DNA from: Streptomyces sp. NRRL F-5126
GTDB taxonomy: Bacteria > Actinomycetota > Actinomycetes > Streptomycetales > Streptomycetaceae
Assembly: GCF_000721265.1 (NCBI RefSeq)
Contig: NZ_JOFZ01000009.1
Span: forward strand, 62,001-126,000
Direction of reading: 5' to 3'
Length of the DNA stretch: 64,000 nt
Shown here: piece by piece, positions 15,907 to 24,762 of the stretch
How positions within the stretch are numbered: position 1 is the first letter of the stretch
Layout of the letters: every line of letters starts with the position of its first letter
Position numbers and translations under genes: made by a program
The notes under the pieces: model-generated
Databases searched by the model: none
The model's input: the letters and a program-made list of their open reading frames with translations, nothing else
Told to the model about the DNA's origin: nothing

Positions 15907-16925
15907 CCCGCTTGCCCCGCTCCCGGCAGGACGGCCGCCTCCGGCAGCAGGCCGGCTGCCCTGAGGTCCTCCCACAGCGCGGCCGGGACCTCGGTGGTGA
16001 CCGCGCCGGCGTTCTGCCGTACCTCCGCCGCGCTGCGCATCCCCGCGAGCACCGTGCGGACCGCCGGGTGCGCCCGTACGAACGCCAGCGCGGCCACCGG
16101 CAGCGGCACGCCGTGCCCTGCGCACACGTCCGCGATCGCCCGCGCCCGGGCCACCAGCGGTGCGGGCGCGGCTGCGTAGTCGAAGACGGGGCTCTCGTCC
16201 GGCGTGGCGAGCAGCCCGCTGTTGAAGGCCCCCGCACCCACGACGTCCACGCCGCGCTCCGCGCACAGCGGCAGCAGCTCGCGGCCCGCCTCGGCCCGCA
16301 GCAGGGTGTAGCGCCCGGCCACGAGCAGGCAGTCGATGTCCGTCTCGCGGACGAACCTGGCGGGTATCGCCACCTGGTTCATGCCCACGCCGACGGAAGC
16401 GACGACGCCCTCGTCGCGCAGCGCGGCCAGCGCCGGGTACGCCTCCGTCAGCGCCTGGCGGGCGTGTTCGTCGGGGTCGTGGACGAACACGATGTCGACG
16501 CGGTCGAGACCGAGGCGCTCCAGGCTTTCGTCGAGCGAGCGTCGGACACCGTCGGCGCTGTAGTCGCGCACCCGTACGCGGTTGGGTGTGCCGTAGAAGC
16601 CGTCCACGCCCTGCACCGAGTCCGGCGGTCCCCCGCCCGGCACCAGCACCCTGCCGACCTTGGTGGACAGCACGTACGCGTCGCGCGGCTTGCCCGCGAG
16701 GAAGCGGCCGAGGCGTTCCTCGGAGAGCCCGACGCCGTAGTGCGGCGCGGTGTCGAAATAGCGGATGCCCGCGTCCCAGGCGGCGTTGAGCACGTCGTGC
16801 GCGTCCTCGTCCGAGAGCGGCGCGAACAGGCCCCCGAGGGTCGCGGCGCCGAAGCCGAGGGCGGTGACGGGCAGCCCGGAGCGGCCGAAGGGCTCGGTGG
16901 GCAGCAGCGTCGTCCCCGACGTCAC
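15888..16925 (-). CDS. Aldo/keto reductase (sugar dehydrogenase-like)
   Basis: 345-residue AKR with a TIM barrel. Catalytic landmarks are YFDTAPHYGVGLSEERLG (Asp and Tyr), LSTKVGRVLVPG (Lys) and IVFVHDPDEH (His). The sequence type resembles D-threo-aldose/L-fucose dehydrogenases, which oxidise aldoses to lactones. The GTG start at 16925 overlaps the stop of the upstream SDR gene in a GTGA junction, indicating translational coupling. With the SDR it could handle a sugar acid such as fuconate, as in bacterial fucose pathways, but the other pathway genes are not here. Confidence 0.88.
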   Translation of the reverse strand: MTSGTTLLPTEPFGRSGLPVTALGFGAATLGGLFAPLSDEDAHDVLNAAWDAGIRYFDTAPHYGVGLSEERLGRFLAGKPRDAYVLSTKVGRVLVPGGGPPDSVQGVDGFYGTPNRVRVRDYSADGVRRSLDESLERLGLDRVDIVFVHDPDEHARQALTEAYPALAALRDEGVVASVGVGMNQVAIPARFVRETDIDCLLVAGRYTLLRAEAGRELLPLCAERGVDVVGAGAFNSGLLATPDESPVFDYAAAPAPLVARARAIADVCAGHGVPLPVAALAFVRAHPAVRTVLAGMRSAAEVRQNAGAVTTEVPAALWEDLRAAGLLPEAAVLPGAGQAGYFASE

Positions 16926-17746
16926 CTCGCGCCGTCTCCCGTGGCCGCCGGGCGCAGCCTGAGGCCCTGCATACCGCCGTCGACGGCGAGGTCCGTGCCG
17001 GTGGTGGCGCCCGCGTACGGCCCGGCGAGGTAGCAGATCGCGGCGGCGACCTCGTCCGCGGAGACGAGCCTTCCGGTGGGCTGACGGGCGTTCAGCGCGG
17101 CACGCTCCGCGGCCGGGTCGGGCGCCGCGTCGAGGAGGCGGCCGACCCACGGGGTGTCGACGGTGCCGGGGTTGACGCAGTTGACCCGTACGCCCTCGCG
17201 GATGTGGTCGGCGGCCATCGCCCTGGTCAGGCCGAGCACCGCGCCCTTGCTCGCCGAGTAGAGCGCGCGCTGCGGCAGACCCGCGGTCGCGGCGATGGAG
17301 CAGGTGTTGACCACGGCGGCCGTGGGCGGCTGCGTGCCGGTCCTGGCGGCCACGCCCTTGCGCAGCAGCGGCAGCGCGGCGGCGGCGACCCGGGCCATGC
17401 CGGTGACGTTGACGTCGAGGACGCGTGCCCACTCGGCGTCGTCGTTGTCCTCGACGGTGCCCTGCGCGCCGATGCCCGCGTTGTTGACGAGGACGTCGAG
17501 CCGGCCGAAGCGGGCGTCGACGGCCGCGAACGCCGCGTTCACGGACGCGCGGTCGGCGACGTCGCAGGTGAACCCGTGCAGCCCGGCGGGCGCCGCACCG
17601 GCGTTGAGGTCGAGCACGCACACCTCGGCGCCGCGCGCCGCGAGTTCCAGCGCCGTCGCCAGGCCGATGCCCGAGGCGCCGCCGGTGACCGCGGCCACGA
17701 GGCCGCCGAACTCGGCGCCGTGCGTGCTCCCGGAAGTCTGAGTCAT
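16922..17746 (-). CDS. Short-chain dehydrogenase/reductase
   Basis: 274-residue classical SDR. The cofactor motif is AVTGGASGIGLATALELA with an Asp after strand 2 (VCVLDLNAG), favouring NAD(H). NNAG occurs in DVLVNNAGIGAQG, the catalytic Ser in VNTCSIAATAG and Tyr/Lys in YSASKGAVLG. The ATG at 17746 has AAAGGGAC upstream. It is the first gene of a two-gene operon, overlapping the aldo/keto reductase by 4 bases. It probably oxidises a hydroxyl of a sugar acid or polyol. Confidence 0.9.
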   Translation of the reverse strand: MTQTSGSTHGAEFGGLVAAVTGGASGIGLATALELAARGAEVCVLDLNAGAAPAGLHGFTCDVADRASVNAAFAAVDARFGRLDVLVNNAGIGAQGTVEDNDDAEWARVLDVNVTGMARVAAAALPLLRKGVAARTGTQPPTAAVVNTCSIAATAGLPQRALYSASKGAVLGLTRAMAADHIREGVRVNCVNPGTVDTPWVGRLLDAAPDPAAERAALNARQPTGRLVSADEVAAAICYLAGPYAGATTGTDLAVDGGMQGLRLRPAATGDGAR

Positions 17747-17883
17747 GGGCCGCCGTCCCTTTCGCCGAACACGCCTGCTGCCAGGTGCCGTCGGCCAAAA
17801 AATCTATAGGAACATCCGCCCGGGGAGAACCCGGGGCCGCAATCACTGATGACGACGGCCGGCCGGCCGCGAGAGGCCCGACA

Positions 17884-18420
17884 ATGGCGCGCATGGTCTT
17901 CGCACCCGGTCTGCGGCTGTGGCTGATTCCCAGTGGCGCCCTGCTGATCGCGCTCGCGGTGTGGGGCGTCATGCGCTACCCGCACCTGCCCGACCGCATA
18001 CCGCAGCACATCGGCGGCGGCGGGGTGGACGCGTGGACCGGGCGTTCGGTCGCGGGCGCCTTCGCCCTCGTCTTCGTGTACGCAGGCGTGACGGCGCTCC
18101 TCGTCGGCTGCGCCGAGTGGGTGCTGCGTGCGACGCCGCGAACGCGGGCGCCCGCCGCGCGGGCGGGCACGTCTTCCTACGCGTCCTACCCGTCCTCGAC
18201 GCACCGGCCCAGGAGCCGGACCTCGGCCCGTCGCGTCGCCCGGTCGCTGCTGGTGCTCAACGCCTGCGTCGGGGTGTCGTTCTTCGCGGGCTGCGCGCTG
18301 ATCTGGCGGTCGTCGCCCGACCCGCACGTGCCGGGTTGGCTCGCTCCCGCCGTGATCGTGCCGATCGTGGCGGGCACCGCGTGCACGGTCGTGGCGGCGC
18401 TCCGCGACCGGGCCGCGTAG
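17884..18420 (+). CDS. DUF1648-containing membrane protein
   Basis: 178-residue integral membrane protein. After a first hydrophobic helix comes the DUF1648 stretch YPHLPDRIPQHIGGGGVDAW, known from SdpI-like and related membrane proteins. Three or four transmembrane helices are visible (about residues 8-25, 50-70, 122-142 and 150-172), with a basic, Ser-rich loop between helices 2 and 3. ATG at 17884 has GAGAGG 7 bases upstream. Function is unknown; SdpI itself is an immunity and signalling protein, which may not carry over. Confidence 0.8.
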   Translation: MARMVFAPGLRLWLIPSGALLIALAVWGVMRYPHLPDRIPQHIGGGGVDAWTGRSVAGAFALVFVYAGVTALLVGCAEWVLRATPRTRAPAARAGTSSYASYPSSTHRPRSRTSARRVARSLLVLNACVGVSFFAGCALIWRSSPDPHVPGWLAPAVIVPIVAGTACTVVAALRDRAA

Positions 18421-18440
18421 CGCTGACGAGCCGGCGGACG

Positions 18441-19328
18441 TCAGGTGCGGTCCGAGAGGACCTCGTCCCTGATGCGCGAGCACGAACGGCTCAGCAGCCG
18501 TGAGACGTGCATCTGCGACACCCCCAGGTCCTCCGCGATCTTGCTCTGCGTCATGTCGCGGAAGAACCGCAGGTAGAGCACCTTGCGCTCGCGCGGGGGC
18601 AGTTCGCACAGCCGCGGCCGCACGGCCTCACGGTCGATCACCACGTCGATCGCCGGGTCGGGCTCGCCCAGGGTGTCGGCGAGCGCGGGCGCGTACCCGT
18701 CGGCGGGGCCGTGGAACTGCGCGTCGAGCGAGAGGGACGTGAAGCTCTCCATCGCCTCCATCCCGTCCGCGACCTCCTGCTCCGTCAGGCCCGCGTGCGC
18801 CGCGATCTCCGCGGTCGTCGGCGAGCGGCCCGCCATCTCCCCCGTCTGCGAGAGTTCCTGGCGCGCCTTGCGGATCCTGCCGCGCAGGTCCTGCACGCGC
18901 CGCGGTACGTGCACCGTCCACATGTAGTCGCGGAAGTGCCGCTTCAGTTCGCCGTCGACGGTCGGTACCGCGTAGCTCTCGAACGCGATGCCGCGCGACG
19001 GGTCGTACCTGCGCACCGCCTTCACCAGGCCGAGCGCGGCCACCTGCCGCAGGTCCTCAAGGGACTCGCCGCGGTTGCGGTAGCGCCACGCCATGCGGTG
19101 CGCGAGCGGCAGCCACGCCGTGACGATCTCCTGCCGTATGCGTTCTCTCGCCGCCTCGGCGCCGGGGCCGTCGCCGGTCAGCGCCGCGAGGGCCTCGAAG
19201 TCCTCGGACGTGTCGGGGGCGTCGTCGTGCGGGTGGTGTTTCGTCGCGGGTCGCGGGTGCTCGGTCGCGGTACGAGAGTTCTCGGCGGACGTACGGGAAG
19301 ACACGCGCGTGGCCATGTGCTCACCCAT
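18441..19328 (-). CDS. RNA polymerase sigma factor, SigB/SigF family
   Basis: 295-residue group 3 sigma factor of the stress/sporulation type. Region 2 contains AHRMAWRYRNRGESLEDLRQ and ALGLVKAVRRYDPSRGIAFE; region 3 has VHVPRRVQDLRGRIRKARQE; region 4 is LPPRERKVLYLRFFRDMTQS followed by an HTH VSQMHVSRLLSR. The first 60 residues are Thr/His-rich and dispensable-looking. ATG at 19328 is chosen because TACCGT lies exactly six bases upstream, implying a leaderless mRNA; ATG 19316 is an alternative. Members of this family are usually held by anti-sigma factors, and two candidate HATPases occur in this window. Confidence 0.92.
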   Translation of the reverse strand: MGEHMATRVSSRTSAENSRTATEHPRPATKHHPHDDAPDTSEDFEALAALTGDGPGAEAARERIRQEIVTAWLPLAHRMAWRYRNRGESLEDLRQVAALGLVKAVRRYDPSRGIAFESYAVPTVDGELKRHFRDYMWTVHVPRRVQDLRGRIRKARQELSQTGEMAGRSPTTAEIAAHAGLTEQEVADGMEAMESFTSLSLDAQFHGPADGYAPALADTLGEPDPAIDVVIDREAVRPRLCELPPRERKVLYLRFFRDMTQSKIAEDLGVSQMHVSRLLSRSCSRIRDEVLSDRT

Positions 19329-19616
19329 CCTCGAACGGTACGGACTCCCACCGCAGAGGGCGGCTTCCCGGGACCAGACGTACACACGCCCGGAGCGGTG
19401 GGCCGCTCCCACGGGACATGCCTCCGGTCCGAAGCACACTTCATCCATCCCCGGTATGGAACAGATAAAACCATTTAATGACCATCAAATGCCGCAGACA
19501 CTCATGTAACGGGTCGGAACTGCGGGTGCGGACGTATAGGGGCCGACGGTGCCGGGTACCCGCCGCGTTCAAGGCGCGCAAGCGTCAGCACCACACGCAA
19601 CCCGCAGGAGGAGCAC

Positions 19617-20915
19617 ATGAACCTCGCACCCCTCGCGCCCCTCTACGAACGTCCGGGCCCCTGGGCCTCGGTCTACGTCGACACCTCGGCAACCGACCAG
19701 TCCCCCACGGGACGCCGGGCCCTGCGCACCCGGCAGGTCTGCGCCGACCTCGCGGAGCAGGGTGCGGACGAGGCGACCCGCGAGGCCGTGCGCGACGCAC
19801 TCGAAGCGTTCGCGACCGAGCCTCCGGAGGGCGGCGGCGAGACGGGCGGCCTCGGGCGGCCGCCCGGCCGTGCGCTGTTCGCGTCGCACGGCGAGGTGGT
19901 GCTCGACCCGCCGCTGACCGTCGCCCCCGCGACGGAGGCCGCCGCCTCGTGGGCGCGGCTGCCGCACGTCGCGCCACTGCTCGAACTGGCCCCCGATGAG
20001 CCGCGCTGCCTCGTGGCGTACATAGACCGCATCGGCGCCGACTTCGAGCTGCGCACCGCCGCGGGACGCGAGCCGGCGGGCAGCGTGGACGGCGAGGACT
20101 GGCCGGTGCACCGCACCGCCACCTCGGAGTGGGACGAGCGCCACTTCCAGCTGAGCGTCGAGAACACCTGGGCGCAGAATGCGAAGAACGTCGCCGACGC
20201 GATCACCGCGAAGCTCGCGGAGACCGGCGCGCAGGTGACGGTGCTCGCGGGCGACGACCGCGAGCGGCGCACCGTGCGCGTGCACCTGCCGCGGCAGATG
20301 GAGGCGACGGTCGTCGAGTCCCCGCACGGCGGCCGAGCGCGCGGGGCGGACAGCCGGCTGCTGGAGGAGGACGTGTCGGAGGCCATGCGGGCGTACGCGC
20401 GGGACCGCACGGCCGGCGAGCTCGACCGGTTCCGCATGGCGCGCACCATGTCGGGCGGCTCCATCGACGCGGCCGAGGGCGTGCCGGCCCTGGTGGAGGC
20501 CGCACGCGAGCACCGGATCGGCACGCTCTTCGTGCAGCCGCAGGGCTCCGACGCGCGCCGCGAGGTCTGGGCGGGGCCGCAGCCGGACCAGATCGCGCTG
20601 CGCCGCACCGAGACGCGCTACCTCGGCGAACCCGAGCCGTTCGCCGCGCGGGCGGACGACGCGCTGATCCGCTCGGCGACGATGACCGGGGCCGACGCGG
20701 TGGTGGTGGAGCCGCCGCCGAACGGCAGGGGCGACGACATCGGCGCCGGCGCGCGGGCCGCGGCGTCCGCGGATCAGGACGTCGAGGAGGACGAGGCACA
20801 GGCGGACGAGCTGCGCACACGCGAGACGCAGGGCCCGACGGGCGGCCTCGGCGCGCTGCTGCGGTGGCCGTACGCGACGGAGCACCCGCACCACGAGCCC
20901 GGCACGGCGACGTAG
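19617..20915 (+). CDS. baeRF/Rv2629-like protein (eRF1/Vms1-related fold)
   Basis: 432-residue cytoplasmic protein of the bacterial eRF1-like group that includes mycobacterial Rv2629; related domains in archaeal/eukaryotic eRF1 and Vms1 act on peptidyl-tRNA at ribosomes. The N-terminal part (RPGPWASVYVDTSATDQS) and the central VTVLAGDDRERRTVRVHLPR are typical, and the C-terminal third resembles an L7Ae-like release-factor domain (LVEAAREHRIGTLFVQPQG). No GGQ release motif is evident. ATG at 19617 has an AGGAGGAGC ribosome site. The enzymatic role in bacteria is unproven. A perfect hairpin follows the stop. Confidence 0.78.
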   Translation: MNLAPLAPLYERPGPWASVYVDTSATDQSPTGRRALRTRQVCADLAEQGADEATREAVRDALEAFATEPPEGGGETGGLGRPPGRALFASHGEVVLDPPLTVAPATEAAASWARLPHVAPLLELAPDEPRCLVAYIDRIGADFELRTAAGREPAGSVDGEDWPVHRTATSEWDERHFQLSVENTWAQNAKNVADAITAKLAETGAQVTVLAGDDRERRTVRVHLPRQMEATVVESPHGGRARGADSRLLEEDVSEAMRAYARDRTAGELDRFRMARTMSGGSIDAAEGVPALVEAAREHRIGTLFVQPQGSDARREVWAGPQPDQIALRRTETRYLGEPEPFAARADDALIRSATMTGADAVVVEPPPNGRGDDIGAGARAAASADQDVEEDEAQADELRTRETQGPTGGLGALLRWPYATEHPHHEPGTAT

Positions 20916-20925
20916 GCGCGGGCCC

Positions 20926-20954
20926 GCCGGTGGTCCGGGCCCCGGACCACCGGC
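20926..20954 (+). terminator. Hairpin terminator after the baeRF gene
   Basis: GCCGGTGGTCCGG pairs perfectly with CCGGACCACCGGC around GCC, beginning 10 bases after the stop codon. Confidence 0.8.
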
Positions 20955-21074
20955 CACGTGCCGGCCGCCCACTCGCCGCCGACGGGCGCAAGGGCCGACG
21001 CCCCGTCGAGGCCCCGGGCGGTAACGGGGCCCGGCGGGCGCCGCAGAGCCGCAGGCTGCCGGCCGACGCAGGCA

Positions 21075-21199
21075 TGTGCGGCACGCGTAACGGCTCCGCC
21101 CCGTCACAGCCGCCCGGCTCGCGGCGCCCCGACGGCACTCCGCCACCAGCGACGACTCCCTGGGAGACCCCCAAGGGGGAGGGCGGCACAGGCCCGAGG
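21075..21199. repeat. 125-bp direct repeat, copy 1
   Basis: Copy 1 of a long direct repeat in the noncoding stretch 20955-21459. It begins TGTGCGGCACGCGTAACGGC and ends in GGCCCGAGG, and includes two small hairpins, CTCCCTGGGAG and CCCCCAAGGGGG. Counting by eye gives 120 of 125 bases identical to copy 2. I see no gene in it. Confidence 0.85.
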
Positions 21200-21301
21200 C
21201 AGCCGGCCACGGCGACGCGAGCGGAGACAACAGCGGCGCGAGACAGGGCGCGGCCCGGAGGGCGCCCCGGCGCCGCACGCTGTTGGCCAGCAGCGCCGGC
21301 G

Positions 21302-21426
21302 TGTGCGGCACGCGTAACGGCTCCGCCCCGTCACAGCCGCCCGGCTCGCGGCGCCCCGACAGCACTCCGCCACCAGCGACAACTCCCTGGGAGACCCCCA
21401 AGGGGGGAGGCGGCACGGGCCCGAGG
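21302..21426. repeat. 125-bp direct repeat, copy 2
   Basis: Second copy, offset by 227 bases from the first, ending 34 bases before the ANTAR gene stop codon. The first 59 bases are identical to copy 1. Confidence 0.85.
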
Positions 21427-21459
21427 GCGGCGGGCCATGGAGGCGGCGGTGCCGGCGCG

Positions 21460-21858
21460 CTACGGGCGCTGGGGCGAGCGGCTCGCGCCGGCGCCGCCGC
21501 CGCGGGCGCCGCGCGAGCGCTCGTCGGCCACCCGGCGCAGCGACGCGTTCAGCGCCTCGCGCACCGGGAGCGCGGGGGCGGGCCCCTCCACCCCGTCGAC
21601 CAGGCTCTGCGCGATGTCCCTGAGCTTGATGTTCGTGTGCTGGGACACCTCGACGAGCACCTGCCACGCCTCCTCGGGCGAGCACCTGCCCGCCGCCATC
21701 ACCAGGCCGCGTGCCATGTCGATCACCGGGTGGGACTCCAGCGCGTGCCGCAGCCCGTCGACCTCGCGGCGCAGCTCCTCCGCGTCCAACGCCGCCTCGA
21801 CAGCGCGGAACTGGGCCTCGTCCGAGGCCTCCCACTCATCGCTGCGCTGCTCATTCAT
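21460..21858 (-). CDS. ANTAR-domain protein
   Basis: 132-residue protein with an N-terminal helical/coiled-coil part (QFRAVEAALDAEELRREVDG) and a C-terminal ANTAR domain (VIDMARGLVMAAGRCSPEEA, then QHTNIKLRDIAQSLVDG). ANTAR domains bind paired RNA hairpins and prevent transcription termination. There is no receiver or GAF domain, so any signal input must come from a partner or the short N-terminus. ATG at 21858 follows GGGGAC. The C-terminal tail is Gly/Arg/Ala-rich. The target RNA is unknown; the adjacent repeat hairpins are a speculative candidate. Confidence 0.85.
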   Translation of the reverse strand: MNEQRSDEWEASDEAQFRAVEAALDAEELRREVDGLRHALESHPVIDMARGLVMAAGRCSPEEAWQVLVEVSQHTNIKLRDIAQSLVDGVEGPAPALPVREALNASLRRVADERSRGARGGGAGASRSPQRP

Positions 21859-22137
21859 TCGTGTCCCCACAGGCCGGCGTTCCCGTGCGATACAAGAGTG
21901 CATCCGTGGCGCGCGGACGGCCAGCCAAGCGCACGTGATCGTCTGCGGCTGCCCGAAATCGCAGCTCAGCGGGCAGACGGTCGGCCTGCGCCGCTCCGTC
22001 ACCGATTCTCCTCGTTTTCTTTTCCGCGACAGGACACATACATGCCGTGACCGAGGGCAGATGATGGCCTGCCGGTGCCGGGCCTGGGAAGCGTCGTCGC
22101 TTCCTCCCCCCACGGATGGGCTCGCTCCGGAGCACTG

Positions 22138-22171
22138 TGAAGGCCCCGGCTCCCCCCACGCCGGGGCCTTC
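22138..22171 (-). terminator. Terminator after the pentapeptide-repeat gene
   Basis: AAGGCCCCGGC and GCCGGGGCCTT pair around a short loop immediately after the pentapeptide gene stop (minus strand). Confidence 0.75.
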
Positions 22172-22931
22172 AATCAGCCACCCGCACCCCCAGCTGCGCC
22201 GCGAACGCCGGAGCGAGGTCCAGCAGCTGCGCCGTGCTGATCACCGCCCCCGCCAGGCTGTCGAGCCCCCTGGCGACGTCCAGCTCGGCCACGGCCCGCA
22301 GGTCCACGTCCTTCAGCCGCACGCCCGAGAGGTCCACCCGCCGCAGCGTGCACTCCCGGAACTCGACGCGCGTCAGCTCGGCGCCCCCGAAGTCCGCCTC
22401 GACCAGCACGCAGCCGTCGAGGACGACGTCCTTGAGCCTGGCCTGCCGCAGGTTCAGGTAGTCGATCTTGCCGCCCTTGATCACCACCCGCTCAAGACTC
22501 GCCCCGTGGCACTGCGTACCTCCCAGGCGCGCGTCCACCACCTCCACGTCGCGCAGCACCGACCCCGCCAGGTCGGTGCCCACGCCCCGCACGCGGGTGA
22601 GGACCGAGTCGATGAACCGCGCACGCCCAAGACCCGCCTCGTCCAGGGCGCAGTCCGTCAGCGCGCAGTCCATGAACCGGGCGCCCCGCCCCCGCTGCCC
22701 GGCCAGGTCGGCGCCGAGGAACTCCAGGCCGTCGTAGTCACCGTCCGGCTCAAGCCCGCCGTCGTACGGAGTCAGCGGCGGCAACCTGACCTCCGGGCGC
22801 CGCGCGGCCGCGACGACCGCCTCCCCGCGCCCGCCGCCCCCTCGACCGCCGCCCCCGCGCCCGCCGTCCGGGCTCCTGCCGTCCGGCCCGCCCGTCGCCG
22901 CGTTCCCCGCGCCCCTCGTTGACCTCACCAT
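22170..22931 (-). CDS. Pentapeptide-repeat protein
   Basis: 253-residue protein whose residues about 65-220 follow an A(D/N)LxX-like five-residue periodicity (LEFLGADLAGQRGRGARFMD, CVLVEADFGGAELTRVEFRE, VDLSGVRLKDVDLRA), predicting a right-handed quadrilateral beta-helix. Some such proteins mimic DNA and protect gyrase from quinolones (Qnr, MfpA), but most have no known function. The first 50 residues are Gly/Arg-rich and disordered. ATG at 22931 is preferred, with AGGA about 10 bases upstream; ATG 22940 is possible. It is divergent from an MFS exporter gene. Confidence 0.85.
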   Translation of the reverse strand: MVRSTRGAGNAATGGPDGRSPDGGRGGGGRGGGGRGEAVVAAARRPEVRLPPLTPYDGGLEPDGDYDGLEFLGADLAGQRGRGARFMDCALTDCALDEAGLGRARFIDSVLTRVRGVGTDLAGSVLRDVEVVDARLGGTQCHGASLERVVIKGGKIDYLNLRQARLKDVVLDGCVLVEADFGGAELTRVEFRECTLRRVDLSGVRLKDVDLRAVAELDVARGLDSLAGAVISTAQLLDLAPAFAAQLGVRVAD

Positions 22932-23024
22932 GCGGCCCATCCTGGCCCACGCCACTGACAGCGCCGATCTCCCCGGGCATTTCCCCAGGCATCTCTCCGC
23001 ACGCGCGAAACCACCCAATCGTGA

Positions 23025-23044
23025 TGTTCTGTACCTACGGAACA
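23025..23044. promoter_or_regulatory. Inverted repeat TGTTC-N10-GAACA before the MFS gene
   Basis: Short 5-bp arms in an AT-richer patch 38 bases upstream of the MFS exporter start, compatible with an operator. Weak evidence, as the arms are short. Confidence 0.3.
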
Positions 23045-23081
23045 GACAGGGCAAAATCCTACGAAGAAGGAAGTAGCCCCG

Positions 23082-24731
23082 ATGAGCCATCGAAGCCCGA
23101 GGGACGGCGCGTCGGCATCCGGCACCGTGCCCGCTTCCCAGTCGCCCGCCCGGTCGGCTTCCGGAAGCCGGAGGAAGACCGCGACGGGGCCGCGGGACGA
23201 CCACCGCTGGTGGGCGCTCGCCGTCATCGCGACGGCCCAGTTGATGGTCGTGCTCGACGCGACGATCGTGAACATCGCCCTGCCGTCCGCCCAGCGCGAC
23301 CTGGGCCTCACCAACGGCAACCGCCAGTGGGTGATCACCGCGTACACGCTCGCGTTCGGCGGGCTGCTGCTCCTCGGCGGCCGGGTGGCCGACCTCGTCG
23401 GGCGCAAACGCACCTTCGTCGTCGGCCTGATCGGGTTCGCGGTCGCGTCCGCGATCGGCGGCGCCGCCCAGGGGCCCACGATGCTCTTCGGCGCCCGCGC
23501 CCTCCAGGGGATCTTCGCGGCCTTGCTCGCGCCCTCCGCCCTGTCCCTCCTGACGACCACGTTCAGCGAGGGCAACGAGCGTGCCAAGGCGTTCGGCGTC
23601 TTCAGCGCCATCGCGGGCGGCGGCAACGCGATCGGGCTACTGCTCGGCGGAGTCCTGACGGAGTACCTGAGCTGGCGCTGGTGCCTCTACGTGAACGTGC
23701 CGATCGCGGTCGTCGCCGTCGTCGGCGCTCTCCTGCTGCTGCACGACCGCGAGGGCGCGGGGCACGCGCACCTCGACGTGCCGGGCGTGATCCTCGGCTG
23801 CGGCGGCCTCGTCGCGCTCGTCTACGGCCTGAGCGAGGCGCAGTCCGACGGCTGGACGTCCTCGCTCGTGCTCGCCCTGCTGTGCGGGGGCGTGGCGCTG
23901 CTGTGCGCGTTCACCTGGTGGCAGACCCGGTCGAGCGGCCCGCTGCTGCCACTGCACATCGTCCGTGACCGGGACCGGGGCGGCTCGATGGTCACGATCT
24001 GCCTGACGACGATCGCCCTGTTCGGCGTGTTCCTGTTCATGACGTACTTCCTGCAGACCATCCTCGGCTACTCGCCGCTCAAGACGGGCCTCGCGTTCCT
24101 GCCCATGTCCGCCGCGATCATCGTCGGCTCCACGCAGATCTCCGCCCGCCTGCTGCCCCACCTGCCGCCCCGGGTGCTGCTCGGGCCCGGGCTGCTGCTC
24201 GGCGCCGGCGGCCTGTACTACCTGTCGTTCATCGACACGCACTCGACGTACGCGCAGCACATCCTGCCCGGCACGCTGCTCCTCGGCTTCGGCCTCGGGC
24301 TCGTCTTCGTGCCGGCCATCTCCACCGGCACGTCGGGCGTGGCGCCGAAGGACGCGGGCGTCACGTCCGCCACCGTCAACACGGCGCAGCAGGTCGGCGG
24401 CTCCATCGGCACCGCCCTGCTCAACACGATCGCGACGACGGCCACGAGCAGCTACCTGGCCGTCCATCTCGCGGAGGCCGCGCGCAAGGGGCCCGTCACG
24501 GGCGCCGAGAAGGCCGGCATCGTCGCCACGGGCACGGTGCACGGCTTCACGCGGGCGCTGGACTGGGCGGCGCTGATCATGCTGGCCGCGGCGGTCATCG
24601 CCCTGACGCTGGTGACGGCGCGCTCGCCGCGCAGCCAGGAGGCGCAGCGGGCAGCGGCGGCGGGAGGAGCGGGCTCCGGTTCTGGCTCCGGTTCCGGTTC
24701 GGGTTCCGGCTCCGGCGCCGGGGAACGCTGA
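23082..24731 (+). CDS. DHA2-family MFS drug exporter (14 TMS type)
   Basis: 549-residue multidrug-exporter-like MFS protein of the EmrB/QacA group, proton-driven, in the cytoplasmic membrane. Motif C-type and family landmarks include VVLDATIVNIALPSAQRDLG, NRQWVITAYTLAFGGLLLLG, GGRVADLVGRKRTFVVG and the later LNTIATTATSSYL. About 14 hydrophobic segments are visible. ATG at 23082 has AAGGAAG upstream. The C-terminus is a Gly-Ser dipeptide run (SGSGSGSGSGSG) encoded by a GGTTCC-type repeat. The substrate is unknown; it is divergent from the pentapeptide gene, a family sometimes tied to gyrase-inhibitor resistance, which makes drug export plausible. Confidence 0.92.
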   Translation: MSHRSPRDGASASGTVPASQSPARSASGSRRKTATGPRDDHRWWALAVIATAQLMVVLDATIVNIALPSAQRDLGLTNGNRQWVITAYTLAFGGLLLLGGRVADLVGRKRTFVVGLIGFAVASAIGGAAQGPTMLFGARALQGIFAALLAPSALSLLTTTFSEGNERAKAFGVFSAIAGGGNAIGLLLGGVLTEYLSWRWCLYVNVPIAVVAVVGALLLLHDREGAGHAHLDVPGVILGCGGLVALVYGLSEAQSDGWTSSLVLALLCGGVALLCAFTWWQTRSSGPLLPLHIVRDRDRGGSMVTICLTTIALFGVFLFMTYFLQTILGYSPLKTGLAFLPMSAAIIVGSTQISARLLPHLPPRVLLGPGLLLGAGGLYYLSFIDTHSTYAQHILPGTLLLGFGLGLVFVPAISTGTSGVAPKDAGVTSATVNTAQQVGGSIGTALLNTIATTATSSYLAVHLAEAARKGPVTGAEKAGIVATGTVHGFTRALDWAALIMLAAAVIALTLVTARSPRSQEAQRAAAAGGAGSGSGSGSGSGSGSGAGER

Positions 24732-24762
24732 CGCCGCGCGTACGTACGCGGGGACGCCCCCG

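Noticed and set aside
12513..17033. A 1506-codon open frame on the plus strand
   Set aside because: It runs antisense or out of frame through five well-supported genes, and its translation is Arg/Ala/Gly-rich without family resemblance. Long spurious frames are normal at this GC.
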